Positions 27,230 through 35,239 of a stretch of DNA of 64,000 bases are shown one piece after another. This DNA is from Cellulomonas persica (GTDB taxonomy: Bacteria; Actinomycetota; Actinomycetes; Actinomycetales; Cellulomonadaceae). Below the pieces are notes generated by a model, which ran no database searches, was not told the origin of the DNA, and was given only the letters and a program-made list of their open reading frames with translations. The position numbers and the translations under genes were made by a program. Numbering within the stretch: the first letter of the stretch is position 1; every line of letters begins with the position of its first letter. The stretch spans positions 124,001 through 188,000 of the forward strand of contig NZ_BJUA01000005.1 in the NCBI RefSeq assembly GCF_007989825.1, given 5' to 3'.

Positions 27230-28231
27230 TCAGGCCGTGGCGGTGCGATCGGTGGGCTCGAGCAGGTCGCGGCCCACCGGGATGCGGCGGGCGTACCAGC
27301 GACGGTCGTGCAGGTCGTACCCCAGTCGCCCGGTCGCGGCGTCGGGGGCGGCCGCGAGGTGGTCGACGACCGCCTCGCGCTCGCCGCCGGCGGGGTCGAG
27401 CCCCATCCCGACGCCGAGGCGCGCGTGCGGCAGGTCGAGCTCCCACCACGACGCACCGGTCGCGGCGTCCGCCCACACGCGCAGCGCGTTCGCGTGGCGG
27501 AGCAGCGGTTCGAGCTCACGCAGGGCCGCGGGCGCGGCGACGAGGACGGCATCCGGACGCGCGGCGTCCGCCTCGGTGTCGGCGACGAGCCGCAGCGTGT
27601 CGCGCGTCGGCCGGGCCTGACGGGCCGACGGGTCGGCGGGCAGCGACCGCACGAACGACCTCGCGTGCCGTGTGCCGAGCTCGGCGCGCACGGTCATCGC
27701 GGCGGTGAGCGCCGGCAGCTCGGCGAGGGTGCGCACCCAGTGCGCGGGCAGCATGACGCGCCGCTCGTGCAGGCGAGCGCCCGGCGGGATGAGGGTCTGG
27801 CCCGCGGCTCCGACCTCGAGCCGCACGGGGTCGCGCGGCAGCACACCGCCGAGCAGCTCCCGCACGCGCGGTCCGAGCTCGACGTTCGTCGTCCCCGCGG
27901 GGTGGTCGGCGAGCTCCAGCCCGCCGGGCAGCAGGTCGAGCCGTGCGGCGACCCGGCCGCAGCCGGACAGGCTCTCGAAGCGGACGGCCCCGTCGCCGGT
28001 CGTCACGAACGGGTCGGCGAGCCGGACGCCGGCTCCCTCGGGGGTGTCGTAGCGGGCCGCGGCCACGTGCGCGACGACCAGCAGCGCGGCTCCGACGAGG
28101 TCGGCGCGTTCGGCGCGACCGTCGACGAAGGTGCGCCGCTCGGTCGTCGCGAGGCCGAGGTGCACGCCACCGCGCTCGACCCTCAGCCCCGAACGACCGG
28201 CGTACCGGAACGCGACCTCCGCCTGACTCAC
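27230..28231 (-). CDS. Hypothetical protein resembling the N-terminal part of SWIM zinc-finger proteins
   Basis: 333 residues from a GTG; soluble, with no signal peptide. From memory, the order of segments (AALLVVAHVAAARYDTPEG, AVRFESLSGCGRVAARLDLLP, AGTTNVELGPRVRELL, LPAHWVRTLAELPAL, LEPLLRHANALRVW, GRLGYDLHDRRWYARRIPV) follows that of actinobacterial SWIM-domain proteins, whose function is unknown. Those end in a CxCxnCxH finger; here there is none and the protein stops after the last of these segments. The match is recalled rather than searched. It lies 53 bases before the TSUP gene's end on the same strand. Confidence 0.6.
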   Translation of the reverse strand: MSQAEVAFRYAGRSGLRVERGGVHLGLATTERRTFVDGRAERADLVGAALLVVAHVAAARYDTPEGAGVRLADPFVTTGDGAVRFESLSGCGRVAARLDLLPGGLELADHPAGTTNVELGPRVRELLGGVLPRDPVRLEVGAAGQTLIPPGARLHERRVMLPAHWVRTLAELPALTAAMTVRAELGTRHARSFVRSLPADPSARQARPTRDTLRLVADTEADAARPDAVLVAAPAALRELEPLLRHANALRVWADAATGASWWELDLPHARLGVGMGLDPAGGEREAVVDHLAAAPDAATGRLGYDLHDRRWYARRIPVGRDLLEPTDRTATA

Positions 28232-28284
28232 AGACTGTCCATCGGCAGCCCGAAGGTCACGGTTGAGTCACGACGGCCCGGCGG

Positions 28285-29244
28285 TCAGCCGACGACGGCC
28301 ACCTGGGGCTCGCGCTCGGACGTCGCCGACGCCTCGTCGTGCGACGGCGCGACCTCGACGATCGTCGTCGCGACGACCTTCTCGCGCCGGTAGGCGCGCA
28401 CCGACCAGACCACGGCCGCGGCCCACACGACCGCGAGGAGCGTGAGGATCCATGCCTGCGCGGGCGTGCCCGCCAGTCCCACCCAGTCGGACCGGATGAT
28501 CGTGCGCGTGTTCGTCAGGACGATCACGCCGCCGACCGCGGAGCCGAGGATGCGCGGCGGGATGAGCCGCACGAGCCACGCGGCGATCGGCGCGGCCACG
28601 AGCCCGCCGGCGAGCAGGGCGAGCACCCACACGGCGTCGATGCCCTGCGAGCCCAGCGAGAACAGGAAGCCGAGCGACGCGGCGATCGCGACGAGGAACT
28701 CGGAGGTGTCGATCGAGCCGATCACCTTGCGCGGCTCCATGCGTCCCGACGCGAGCAGCGCGGGTGTGCCGACCGGCCCCCAGCCCCCGCCGCCGGTCGC
28801 GTCGACGAAGCCCGCGACCAGGCCCAGCGGGGCGAGGAACCGCCTGCGCACGGGCTGGCCGAGCCGGTCCTTGCGCAGACCCCGGAACGTGAACCGGATG
28901 AGGATGTAGAGGCCGAGCGCGAGCAGGATGCCGGACATCACCGGTGCCGCCGCGTCCGTCGCGAGCCGGGACAGCACGGTGGCGCCGAGGAACGCGCCGA
29001 TCGCGCCGGGCACGCCGACGCGCCGCACGACCTTCCAGTCGACGTTGCCGAACCGCCAGTGCGAGATGCCCGACGCGAGCGTCGTGCCGATCTCCGCGAG
29101 GTGCACGGTCGCCGAGGCCGCGGCCGGGTTCGTGCCGATCGCCAGCAGCAGCGTCGTGGACGTCACGCCGTAGGCCATGCCGAGCGAGCCGTCGACGAGC
29201 TGCGCGGCAAGGCCGACGACGGCCAGGAGCACGAGCTGCGGCAT
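28285..29244 (-). CDS. TSUP-family transporter (TauE/SafE-like sulfite exporter)
   Basis: 319 residues with eight to nine transmembrane segments. The paired family motifs are visible: GMAYGVTSTTLLLAIGTNPA in the first half and GFVDATGGGGWGPVGTPALL in the second. TSUP proteins move sulfite, sulfonates, sulfide or related anions. Its place beside two Rrf2 regulators and a sulfate ABC importer, and the shared motif at 29283-29297 in its upstream region, suggest a role in sulfur balance such as sulfite export or import. It has its own promoter region, separated from the upstream regulator by 232 bases that include a hairpin. Confidence 0.9.
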   Translation of the reverse strand: MPQLVLLAVVGLAAQLVDGSLGMAYGVTSTTLLLAIGTNPAAASATVHLAEIGTTLASGISHWRFGNVDWKVVRRVGVPGAIGAFLGATVLSRLATDAAAPVMSGILLALGLYILIRFTFRGLRKDRLGQPVRRRFLAPLGLVAGFVDATGGGGWGPVGTPALLASGRMEPRKVIGSIDTSEFLVAIAASLGFLFSLGSQGIDAVWVLALLAGGLVAAPIAAWLVRLIPPRILGSAVGGVIVLTNTRTIIRSDWVGLAGTPAQAWILTLLAVVWAAAVVWSVRAYRREKVVATTIVEVAPSHDEASATSEREPQVAVVG

Positions 29245-29282
29245 GGCGGGTTCCTTCGGGTATGGGCCGGTTCGGAGCGAGA

Positions 29283-29297
29283 ACCCGATAATCCCGA
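29283..29297. promoter_or_regulatory. Candidate sulfur-regulon site A (upstream of TSUP gene)
   Basis: ACCCGATAATCCCGA: two NCCCGA half-sites with a nine-base period, 39 bases before the TSUP start. The same arrangement occurs upstream of the first Rrf2 gene and of sbp. Confidence 0.55.
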
Positions 29298-29420
29298 CCG
29301 CCCAACTCGATATTCAACCCCGGTCCCAGGATGCAAGACGAGGAGCGCGCGCACGGCCCTGGCCCGGGCGGGTGCCGCACCCGCGCGCGAGGTCCCGCCG
29401 TGGGCACGGCGCTACGACGC

Positions 29421-29436
29421 GGGCGGACGTCCGCCC
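29421..29436. terminator. Hairpin after the first Rrf2 gene
   Basis: GGGCGGACGTCCGCCC is a perfect palindrome that extends into further complementary bases (CGACG on one side, GTCG on the other). It is 41 bases past the end of the first Rrf2 gene (minus strand), so it may stop read-through into TSUP. A second small palindrome lies at 29368-29384. Confidence 0.55.
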
Positions 29437-29476
29437 GTCGTCGTCGAGGTCCAGCCCGCCCGCGAAGGGGGCTGGC

Positions 29477-29935
29477 TCAGGGGTTCTCCCATGCGTCCGC
29501 GCGCTGGAGCATCGCCTGGATCGGGGCCGGCAGGTCGCCCGCGACGAGCGCGGCGATCGACACCTCGTCGAGCACGTCGCGCACGCTGACGCGCAGCGCG
29601 ACCCACACGTCGAGCAGCGCGGCGGCCGAGCCGTCGTACGTGAGCGACGGCGGACGCTCGTCGCGCACCGTGACCAGCGGGCCCTCGGCGGCACGCATGA
29701 CGTCCGCGAGCGTGATCTCGGTGGCGGGCCGCGCGAGCTTGTAGCCGCCCGACCGCCCGCGCACGCTCACGACGACGCCGCCGCGTCGCAGGTCGCCGAG
29801 GATGCGCTCGAGGAAGCTCGTCGGCAGGCCCTGGCCCGCGGCGAGCGTCTCGACCGCGACGGGCTGGCCCTGCGGGCTCGCCGCGAGCTCGGCGCACGCA
29901 CGCACCGCATAGTCCGCCTTCGCCGAGACCCGCAT
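29477..29935 (-). CDS. Rrf2-family transcriptional regulator (first copy)
   Basis: 152 residues. The N-terminal winged helix begins MRVSAKADYAVRACAELA and continues with LPTSFLERILGDLRRGGVVVSVRGRSGGYKLARPATEITLADVMRAAEG, all typical of Rrf2. The IscR/NsrR iron-sulfur cysteines expected near residues 90-110 are absent, so it is a CymR-type or ligand-sensing member rather than an Fe-S sensor. It is a clear paralog of the Rrf2 gene next to it, and lies downstream of it on the same strand. The candidate site at 29994-30008 is 59 bases before its start, suggesting autoregulation. Confidence 0.93.
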   Translation of the reverse strand: MRVSAKADYAVRACAELAASPQGQPVAVETLAAGQGLPTSFLERILGDLRRGGVVVSVRGRSGGYKLARPATEITLADVMRAAEGPLVTVRDERPPSLTYDGSAAALLDVWVALRVSVRDVLDEVSIAALVAGDLPAPIQAMLQRADAWENP

Positions 29936-29993
29936 GCGCACATTCTGCCTGCCGGGCGCCACGGACCCGGCACCGGACGTCCCATCCGGCGAT

Positions 29994-30008
29994 TCCCGAC
30001 AGCCCCGA
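29994..30008. promoter_or_regulatory. Candidate sulfur-regulon site B (upstream of first Rrf2 gene)
   Basis: TCCCGACAGCCCCGA followed by TCGAGAAC; the sbp site reads TCCCGAGTTACCCGA followed by TCAGAAC. The two share both half-sites, their nine-base period and the downstream AGAAC. Confidence 0.55.
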
Positions 30009-30065
30009 TCGAGAACCGGCACCCGCGCACCTCGTCGGGCGCACGTCACCGGCCCCGGCCGGCGG

Positions 30066-30548
30066 TCAGCACCCCCCGACGAGACTCGGTCGCTCAGGGG
30101 TGCCGGCCCCCGGACCCGGAGCGACCGCGGGATCGCGCGGAGACGGCACCGCACCCGTGAGCAGGTCCGCCAGGGTCACGTGGTCGAGGACGTCGTGCAG
30201 CGTCTCGTCGAGCGCACCCCACAGCGTCGGCAGGTGCTGCGCCACGCCGCGGTACGTCAACGTGTCGGGCAGCGCCGCACGCACCGTGACGAACGGACCC
30301 TCGAGCGACGACAGCACCGGCCCGATCAGCACCTCGTCGGCCGGGTGCGCGAGGTGGAACCCGCCACGCGCACCCCGCTTGGAGACCACGTACCCGAGCT
30401 TGCGCAGCTCGGTCAGGATCTGCTCGGCGTACTCGCGCGGCAGGTCCTGCTCGGCGCTCAGCGCCTCCGCGGTGACGAGCTCGGGCGCGCGCTGGGCGAG
30501 CAGCAGGAGCGCGCGGACCGCGTAGTCGACCTTGGCGGAGATGTGCAC
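30066..30548 (-). CDS. Rrf2-family transcriptional regulator (second copy)
   Basis: 160 residues from a GTG. It has the same Rrf2 layout as its neighbour (MHISAKVDYAVRALLLLAQ, LPREYAEQILTELRKLGYVVSKRGARGGFHLAHPADE). It too lacks the internal iron-sulfur cysteines; its only cysteine is the very last residue (GGC end). It starts nine bases after the cysA stop, so it is the fifth gene of the sulfate transport operon and probably controls that operon in response to sulfur or cysteine status. Confidence 0.93.
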   Translation of the reverse strand: MHISAKVDYAVRALLLLAQRAPELVTAEALSAEQDLPREYAEQILTELRKLGYVVSKRGARGGFHLAHPADEVLIGPVLSSLEGPFVTVRAALPDTLTYRGVAQHLPTLWGALDETLHDVLDHVTLADLLTGAVPSPRDPAVAPGPGAGTPERPSLVGGC

Positions 30549-30557
30549 GCGGGCGCC

Positions 30558-31589
30558 TCAGGCGGGGACGGGCTCGGGTGCGCGCGGCGAGCCCGCGGGG
30601 AACGGCGTGGCGACGAGCGGGCGCAGCCAGACCGTCGCGCCCTCGGCCAGGTCGAGCTCGGCCACTTGCGCACGCGTGAGCTGCACCCACGGCGTCGACC
30701 CGTCCTGCGCGCGCGTCTCGGCGCGCACCTCGTAGCCCACGCGCAGCAGCTTGGTCACCTCGACCTGCACCGCGCCCGCGCGCTCGTCGGTCAGCACCTC
30801 GATGTCGTGCGGCCGGACCAGCACGCCGCCGAGCCGCGTCACCGGGCCCAGGAACGACATGACGAACTCGTTGGCCGGGTGGTCGTACAGCTGCGCGGGC
30901 GAGCCCACCTGCTCGATGCGGCCCTGCGAGATGACGACGATCTCGTCGGCCACCTCGAGCGCCTCCTCCTGGTCGTGCGTGACGAACAACGTCGTCACGT
31001 GCACCTCGTCGTGCAGGCGGCGCAGCCAGTCGCGCAGCTCCTTGCGGACCTTGGCGTCGAGCGCACCGAACGGCTCGTCGAGCAGCAGCACCTCCGGCTG
31101 GACGGCGAGCGCGCGGGCCAGGGCCATGCGCTGGCGCTGGCCGCCCGAGAGCTGTGACGGGAGCCGGTCGGCGAACTGCTCGAGGTGCACGAGCTCGAGC
31201 AGCTCGGCGACCCGGTCGTGGACCTCGGCCCGGGGGCGCTTGCGGATCTCGAGCCCGAACGCGACGTTGCGCGCCGTGGTCAGGTGCTTGAACGCGGCGT
31301 AGTGCTGGAAGACGAAGCCCACCGAGCGGCGCTGCGGCGGCAGGAACGTCGCGTCGCGGCCGCCGATCTCGACCGCGCCGCGGTCCGGGTAGTCGAGGCC
31401 CGCGATGATCCGCAGGAGCGTCGACTTGCCGCCCCCGGACGGGCCGAGCAGGGCGGTCAGGCCACCCGGCTTGACCTCGAGGTCGATGTCCTCGAGCGCG
31501 ACGAAGTCACCGAACGACCGGTGCACGCCGCGCACGACGATCCCGGACTGCGCCTCGGCGCTGCCGCTGTGGCCGGCTGACTGGTTCAC
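30558..31589 (-). CDS. cysA: Sulfate/thiosulfate ABC transporter ATP-binding protein
   Basis: 343 residues from a GTG that overlaps the cysW stop and has AGGAGG in front. Walker A is [11 protein letters not shown], the Q-loop [13 protein letters not shown] is characteristic of CysA, the signature is [15 protein letters not shown], and Walker B is [15 protein letters not shown] with the H-loop [15 protein letters not shown]-terminal TOBE-like domain (about 240-343) follows. It powers import of sulfate through CysT/CysW. Confidence 0.95.
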   Translation of the reverse strand: MNQSAGHSGSAEAQSGIVVRGVHRSFGDFVALEDIDLEVKPGGLTALLGPSGGGKSTLLRIIAGLDYPDRGAVEIGGRDATFLPPQRRSVGFVFQHYAAFKHLTTARNVAFGLEIRKRPRAEVHDRVAELLELVHLEQFADRLPSQLSGGQRQRMALARALAVQPEVLLLDEPFGALDAKVRKELRDWLRRLHDEVHVTTLFVTHDQEEALEVADEIVVISQGRIEQVGSPAQLYDHPANEFVMSFLGPVTRLGGVLVRPHDIEVLTDERAGAVQVEVTKLLRVGYEVRAETRAQDGSTPWVQLTRAQVAELDLAEGATVWLRPLVATPFPAGSPRAPEPVPA

Positions 31590-32458
31590 GAGCGCTCCTC
31601 CTGGGGCCGCAGTGCGGCGATGACGACGATCAGCGCGACGGCGATCGCCATGAGCACGAACGCGGCGGCGAACGCCTGCCGCTGCGCGTCGGGTCCGAAC
31701 TCCTGGTACGAGTCGTTGACGTACAACGTGAGGGTCTGGGACTCGCCGGCCACCGAGCCGGACACGACGCGCACCGCGCCGAACTCGCCCAACGAGCGCG
31801 CCAGGCTCAGCGCGACGCCGTAAGCCAGCGCCCACCTGATCGTCGGGAGGGTGACGCGCCAGAACCGCTGCCACGCGCTCGCCCCGAGCGACTGCGCCGC
31901 CTGCTCCTGCTCGATCCCGGCCTCCTCGAGGGTCGGGACCACCTCGCGCAGCACGAGCGGCAGCGAGACGAGCACGGTCGCGAGCACCATGCCCGGCACG
32001 GAGAAGATCACGCGGAACCCGGCGTCCTCGAGCGCCCCGCCGAACCAGCCGTAGGTCCCGTAGACGAGGATCAGCGCGACGCCGACGACGATCGGTGAGA
32101 TCGACACCGGCAGGTCGATGACGGCGGACACGAACCGACGCCCCCAGAACCGGTACCGCACGAGCAGCACGCCCATCCCGACGCCGAACACGGTGTTGAG
32201 GAGCGTCGCGATGCCCGCGACCACGGCCGTCAGGCGCAGTGCCGCGAGGAAGTCGTCGGACGTCAGCACCTCCCAGACCGGGCCCAGGCCGTCGGCGAAC
32301 GTGTGCTGCACGACGGACGCGACGGGCAGCGCGACGAGCGCGAGCACATACCCGATCGCCACCAGGCGCAGCACCCACGCCGTGCGCGTGGTGCGGCGGC
32401 GCGCTCGTCGGACGCGGGCGTCCACGGGCGCCGGGGCGACGGTCCGGACGTCAACCAC
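31586..32458 (-). CDS. cysW: Sulfate ABC transporter permease CysW
   Basis: 290 residues from a GTG, overlapping the cysT end by eight bases. Six transmembrane segments; the inner-membrane permease EAA loop appears as [48 protein letters not shown] and [15 protein letters not shown] are typical of CysW. It forms the channel with CysT. The first 25 residues are Arg-rich and cytoplasmic. Confidence 0.95.
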   Translation of the reverse strand: MVDVRTVAPAPVDARVRRARRRTTRTAWVLRLVAIGYVLALVALPVASVVQHTFADGLGPVWEVLTSDDFLAALRLTAVVAGIATLLNTVFGVGMGVLLVRYRFWGRRFVSAVIDLPVSISPIVVGVALILVYGTYGWFGGALEDAGFRVIFSVPGMVLATVLVSLPLVLREVVPTLEEAGIEQEQAAQSLGASAWQRFWRVTLPTIRWALAYGVALSLARSLGEFGAVRVVSGSVAGESQTLTLYVNDSYQEFGPDAQRQAFAAAFVLMAIAVALIVVIAALRPQEERS

Positions 32459-33299
32459 GGCGGGCCGTCCGGCGCTGGACCACGTCGAGCACGACGAGCA
32501 CGACGACCGCGACGGCGAGCAGCAGCGTCGCGACGGCCGCGGCGGAGACCGTCTCCTGCGACTCGATCATCTTGAGGATGTAGGAGGAGGACACCTGCGT
32601 CTTGCCGATCAGGTTGGCGGAGATGAGGATGACCGACCCGAACTCCCCGAGCGCCCGCGCGAAGCTCAGCGCGGCGCCCGAGACGACGGCCGGGGTGACG
32701 GTCGGCAGGATCACGCGGCGGAAGATCGTGAAGCCCGACGCGCCCAGCGACGCGGCGGCCTGCTCGACCTCACGGTCCGCGTCGATCAGGACGGGCTGCA
32801 CGGAGCGCACGACGAACGGCAGCGTGACGAACAGCAGCGCGAGCACCACGCCCGCGCGCGTCCCGACGAGGTTGATCCCGAACGGCCCGCTCGGCCCGTA
32901 GAGCGTGATCAGGACGAGGCCCGCGACGATCGTCGGGAGCGCGAACGGGATGTCGATGACGACCTCGAGGATCCGCTTGCCCGGGAAGTCGTCCCGGACC
33001 AGCACCCATGCGATGAGCGTCCCGACGACCGCGTTGATCACGGTGACCAGCAGCGCGGCCCCGACCGTGAACCGGATCGCCGAGAGCGCCTCGGGGTCGG
33101 TGACCGCGTCCCAGAAGCCCGCGAGCCCGTCCTCGAACGCCGTCGAGACGATCGCCGCGATCGGCAGCAGGACCAGCAGGCTCAGCCACAGCACGCCCAC
33201 GCCGAGGCCGAGGCTCGCGACACCCGTGAGCTCGCCGGGGCGACGCCCCCGCCCGAAGGCGGAGGGCGTCGCCCGGTCGACCTGTGCGACGAGGGACAT
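32451..33299 (-). CDS. cysT: Sulfate ABC transporter permease CysT
   Basis: 282 residues; the ATG shares one base with the sbp stop (TGATG). Six transmembrane segments, the EAA loop EVEQAAASLGASGFTIFRRVILPTVTPAV, and the CysT-type stretches DIPFALPTIVAGLVLITLYG and ARALGEFGSVILISAN. It is the second half of the sulfate channel. Confidence 0.95.
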   Translation of the reverse strand: MSLVAQVDRATPSAFGRGRRPGELTGVASLGLGVGVLWLSLLVLLPIAAIVSTAFEDGLAGFWDAVTDPEALSAIRFTVGAALLVTVINAVVGTLIAWVLVRDDFPGKRILEVVIDIPFALPTIVAGLVLITLYGPSGPFGINLVGTRAGVVLALLFVTLPFVVRSVQPVLIDADREVEQAAASLGASGFTIFRRVILPTVTPAVVSGAALSFARALGEFGSVILISANLIGKTQVSSSYILKMIESQETVSAAAVATLLLAVAVVVLVVLDVVQRRTARRG

Positions 33300-34354
33300 C
33301 AGCCCCGCAGCTCCGCGACGAGGCCGTTCTCCTTGTCGAACAGCTCGTCGTTGACGACGCTCCACCCGCCGAGGTCCTCGACGGTCCAGATCTTCGCGTC
33401 GGGGAACGGGTTCGACGGGTCGTTCGCGCCCTCGACGTCCGCGGTGGGCTGCACGCCCGACGGCGAGCGGAAGCCGTGCTCGATGAAGATCGCCTGGCCC
33501 TCGTCGGACTTGATGAACTCGAGGAAGTCCTTGGCCGCCTGCGAGCCGCTCTCGGTGACGGCCGCCGGGTTCTCGATGAGGAACGTCGACTCGGGGACGA
33601 GGTAGTCGAGCTCGACGCCCGCCGCGCGCGCCGCGATCGCCTCGTTCTCGTACGAGATGAGCACGTCGCCCGTTCCCTTGACGAACGCGTCCGTCGCGGT
33701 GCGGCCCGAGTCGTTCCAGCTCACGACGTTGCCGATGAACTTGCCGAGGAAGTCCTGCGCCGCGGCCTTGTCCTGGTTCTCGCCCAGGCCGTGCGTGTAC
33801 GCGCCGAGCAGGTTCCACTTCGCGGCGCCCGACGTGCCCGGGTCCGCGGTGACGATGCCGACGCCGGGCTGCACGATGTCGTCCCAGCCCGTGATGTTCT
33901 TCGGGTTGCCCTTGCGGACCGCGAGGACGACGACCGAGTCGGACACGATGCCCTTGTTCTCGTCGGCGTTCCAGTCCTGCGCGATCAGGCCCTCCTTGAC
34001 GATGTTGTCCACGTCGGGCGTGAGCGACAGCGCGACGAGGTCCGCGTCCTGGCCGGCGATCACCGCGCGGCTCTGGGCGCCCGAGGCGCCGAACGAGCCC
34101 TTGACCGTGACGCCCTTGCCGGCGTCGGTCTTGGCGAACTCCTCCGCGAGGTGGTCGTAGGCGGACTGGATGACCGCGAAGCCGACGAGGTCGATGGACG
34201 TGTCGCCGCCGCCGGCGCCTGCGGTGCCGTCGGCGGACGTCGCCGTGTCGTCGGACGAGCCACACCCCGCCACCGCCAGGAGCGACGCGGCGACGAGCAC
34301 CGCGGCGAGGCGAGAGTGCGTGCGGGCGCGCTGCCCGCGGATGGGGGACTTCAT
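33299..34354 (-). CDS. sbp: Sulfate-binding lipoprotein of the ABC transporter
   Basis: 351 residues. A signal peptide ends in a lipobox LLAVAGC, so the binding protein is lipid-anchored, as usual in Gram-positives. The mature part follows the sulfate-binding pattern: VIQSAYDHLAEEFAKT, GSFGASGAQSRAVIAGQDADLVALSL, NITGWDDIVQPGVGIVTADPGTSGAAKWNLLGAY, and DVLISYENEAIAA. It delivers sulfate (or thiosulfate) to CysT/CysW. It is the first gene of the operon, preceded by the candidate site at 34395-34409. Confidence 0.95.
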   Translation of the reverse strand: MKSPIRGQRARTHSRLAAVLVAASLLAVAGCGSSDDTATSADGTAGAGGGDTSIDLVGFAVIQSAYDHLAEEFAKTDAGKGVTVKGSFGASGAQSRAVIAGQDADLVALSLTPDVDNIVKEGLIAQDWNADENKGIVSDSVVVLAVRKGNPKNITGWDDIVQPGVGIVTADPGTSGAAKWNLLGAYTHGLGENQDKAAAQDFLGKFIGNVVSWNDSGRTATDAFVKGTGDVLISYENEAIAARAAGVELDYLVPESTFLIENPAAVTESGSQAAKDFLEFIKSDEGQAIFIEHGFRSPSGVQPTADVEGANDPSNPFPDAKIWTVEDLGGWSVVNDELFDKENGLVAELRG

Positions 34355-34394
34355 GGTCGGTGTGCTCCCTGGTCGACGCTCGGGGCTCGGCTTA

Positions 34395-34409
34395 TCCCGA
34401 GTTACCCGA
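34395..34409. promoter_or_regulatory. Candidate sulfur-regulon site C (upstream of sbp)
   Basis: TCCCGAGTTACCCGA, two half-sites with a nine-base period, 41 bases before the sbp start. It matches sites A and B near the TSUP and Rrf2 genes. Confidence 0.55.
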
Positions 34410-34555
34410 TCAGAACGCTCGGAATAGTGGTCCCGCGCCGTCGGCCCCGTCTACACCCCGTCCACATTTCGGTCACCGCGTCTCATTCCTCCCGCTGGCA
34501 GCCCGGGTACCTCACGTCGAGGGGCTCCGGTCAGGACGTCCGCGCGTTCGCGGGA

Positions 34556-34572
34556 ATACCCCGCGGGGGTAT
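34556..34572. promoter_or_regulatory. CsoR operator upstream of csoR
   Basis: ATACCCCGCGGGGGTAT is a near-perfect palindrome with paired G-tracts and TAC/GTA flanks, the pattern recognised by CsoR-family copper repressors. It ends 31 bases before the csoR ATG, so csoR is probably autoregulated and copZ-copA derepressed by copper. Confidence 0.85.
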
Positions 34573-34602
34573 GTTGGTTGTGAGGCACGACGAGGAGGAC
34601 GC

Positions 34603-34884
34603 ATGCACGGGTACGACAGCTCCAAGGACGACTACCTCAAGCGGCTGAGGCGCATCGAGGGCCAGGTGCGCGGGATCGCGCGCATGGTCGACGAGGACGT
34701 CTACTGCATCGACGTGCTCACGCAGATCGCCGCCGTGACCAAGGCGCTGCAGGCGGTGAGCATCGGCCTCGTCGAGGACCACCTCGGGCACTGCGTCGTC
34801 GACGCGGCTCGTCGGGACCCCGAGGAGGGCGCCGCGAAGGTCCGCGAGGCGTCCGACGCGATCGCGCGCCTCGTCCGCAGCTGA
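34603..34884 (+). CDS. csoR: Copper-sensing transcriptional repressor
   Basis: 93 residues from an ATG behind GAGGAGGAC. The Cu(I) ligands Cys35, His60 and Cys64 (YCIDVLTQ and DHLGHCV) have the spacing of CsoR, and the N-terminal RLRRIEGQVRGIARMV is the family signature. When Cu(I) binds, the tetramer leaves its G-tract operator (34556-34572). The two metal proteins downstream are its obvious targets. Confidence 0.96.
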   Translation: MHGYDSSKDDYLKRLRRIEGQVRGIARMVDEDVYCIDVLTQIAAVTKALQAVSIGLVEDHLGHCVVDAARRDPEEGAAKVREASDAIARLVRS

Positions 34885-34939
34885 GCACCCCCACCAACCC
34901 ACGACCGGCTGCGAGGGCAGCCGCCAGAAGGAGATCGCG

Positions 34940-35173
34940 ATGAGCCAGACCACCACGTTCGGCGTCGACGGCATGACGTGCGGGCACTGCGTCCAGCACG
35001 TGACCACCGAGCTCGAGGCCATCCCCGGCGTCACGGGCGTCGAGATCGACCTCGCCGTCGGCGGGTCGTCCCGCGTCACCGTGACGTCCGACGCGCCGCT
35101 GTCCGACGAAGCCGTCGCCGCCGCGGTCGACGAGGCCGGGTACGCCGTCACCCCGCGCCGCTCGCTGCTCTGA
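34940..35173 (+). CDS. copZ: Copper chaperone, HMA domain
   Basis: 77 residues, one heavy-metal-associated domain with the Cu-binding GMTCGHC (Cys14, Cys17) and a betaalphabeta-betaalphabeta-like size. AGAAGGAG precedes the start. It carries Cu(I) in the cytoplasm to the efflux ATPase encoded 66 bases downstream. Confidence 0.95.
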   Translation: MSQTTTFGVDGMTCGHCVQHVTTELEAIPGVTGVEIDLAVGGSSRVTVTSDAPLSDEAVAAAVDEAGYAVTPRRSLL

Positions 35174-35239
35174 GCGCGAGCCCGCACCCCACCTGAGCCC
35201 GCCCGTGCGGGCACGCCGAACAGATCGAGGAGAACGTCC

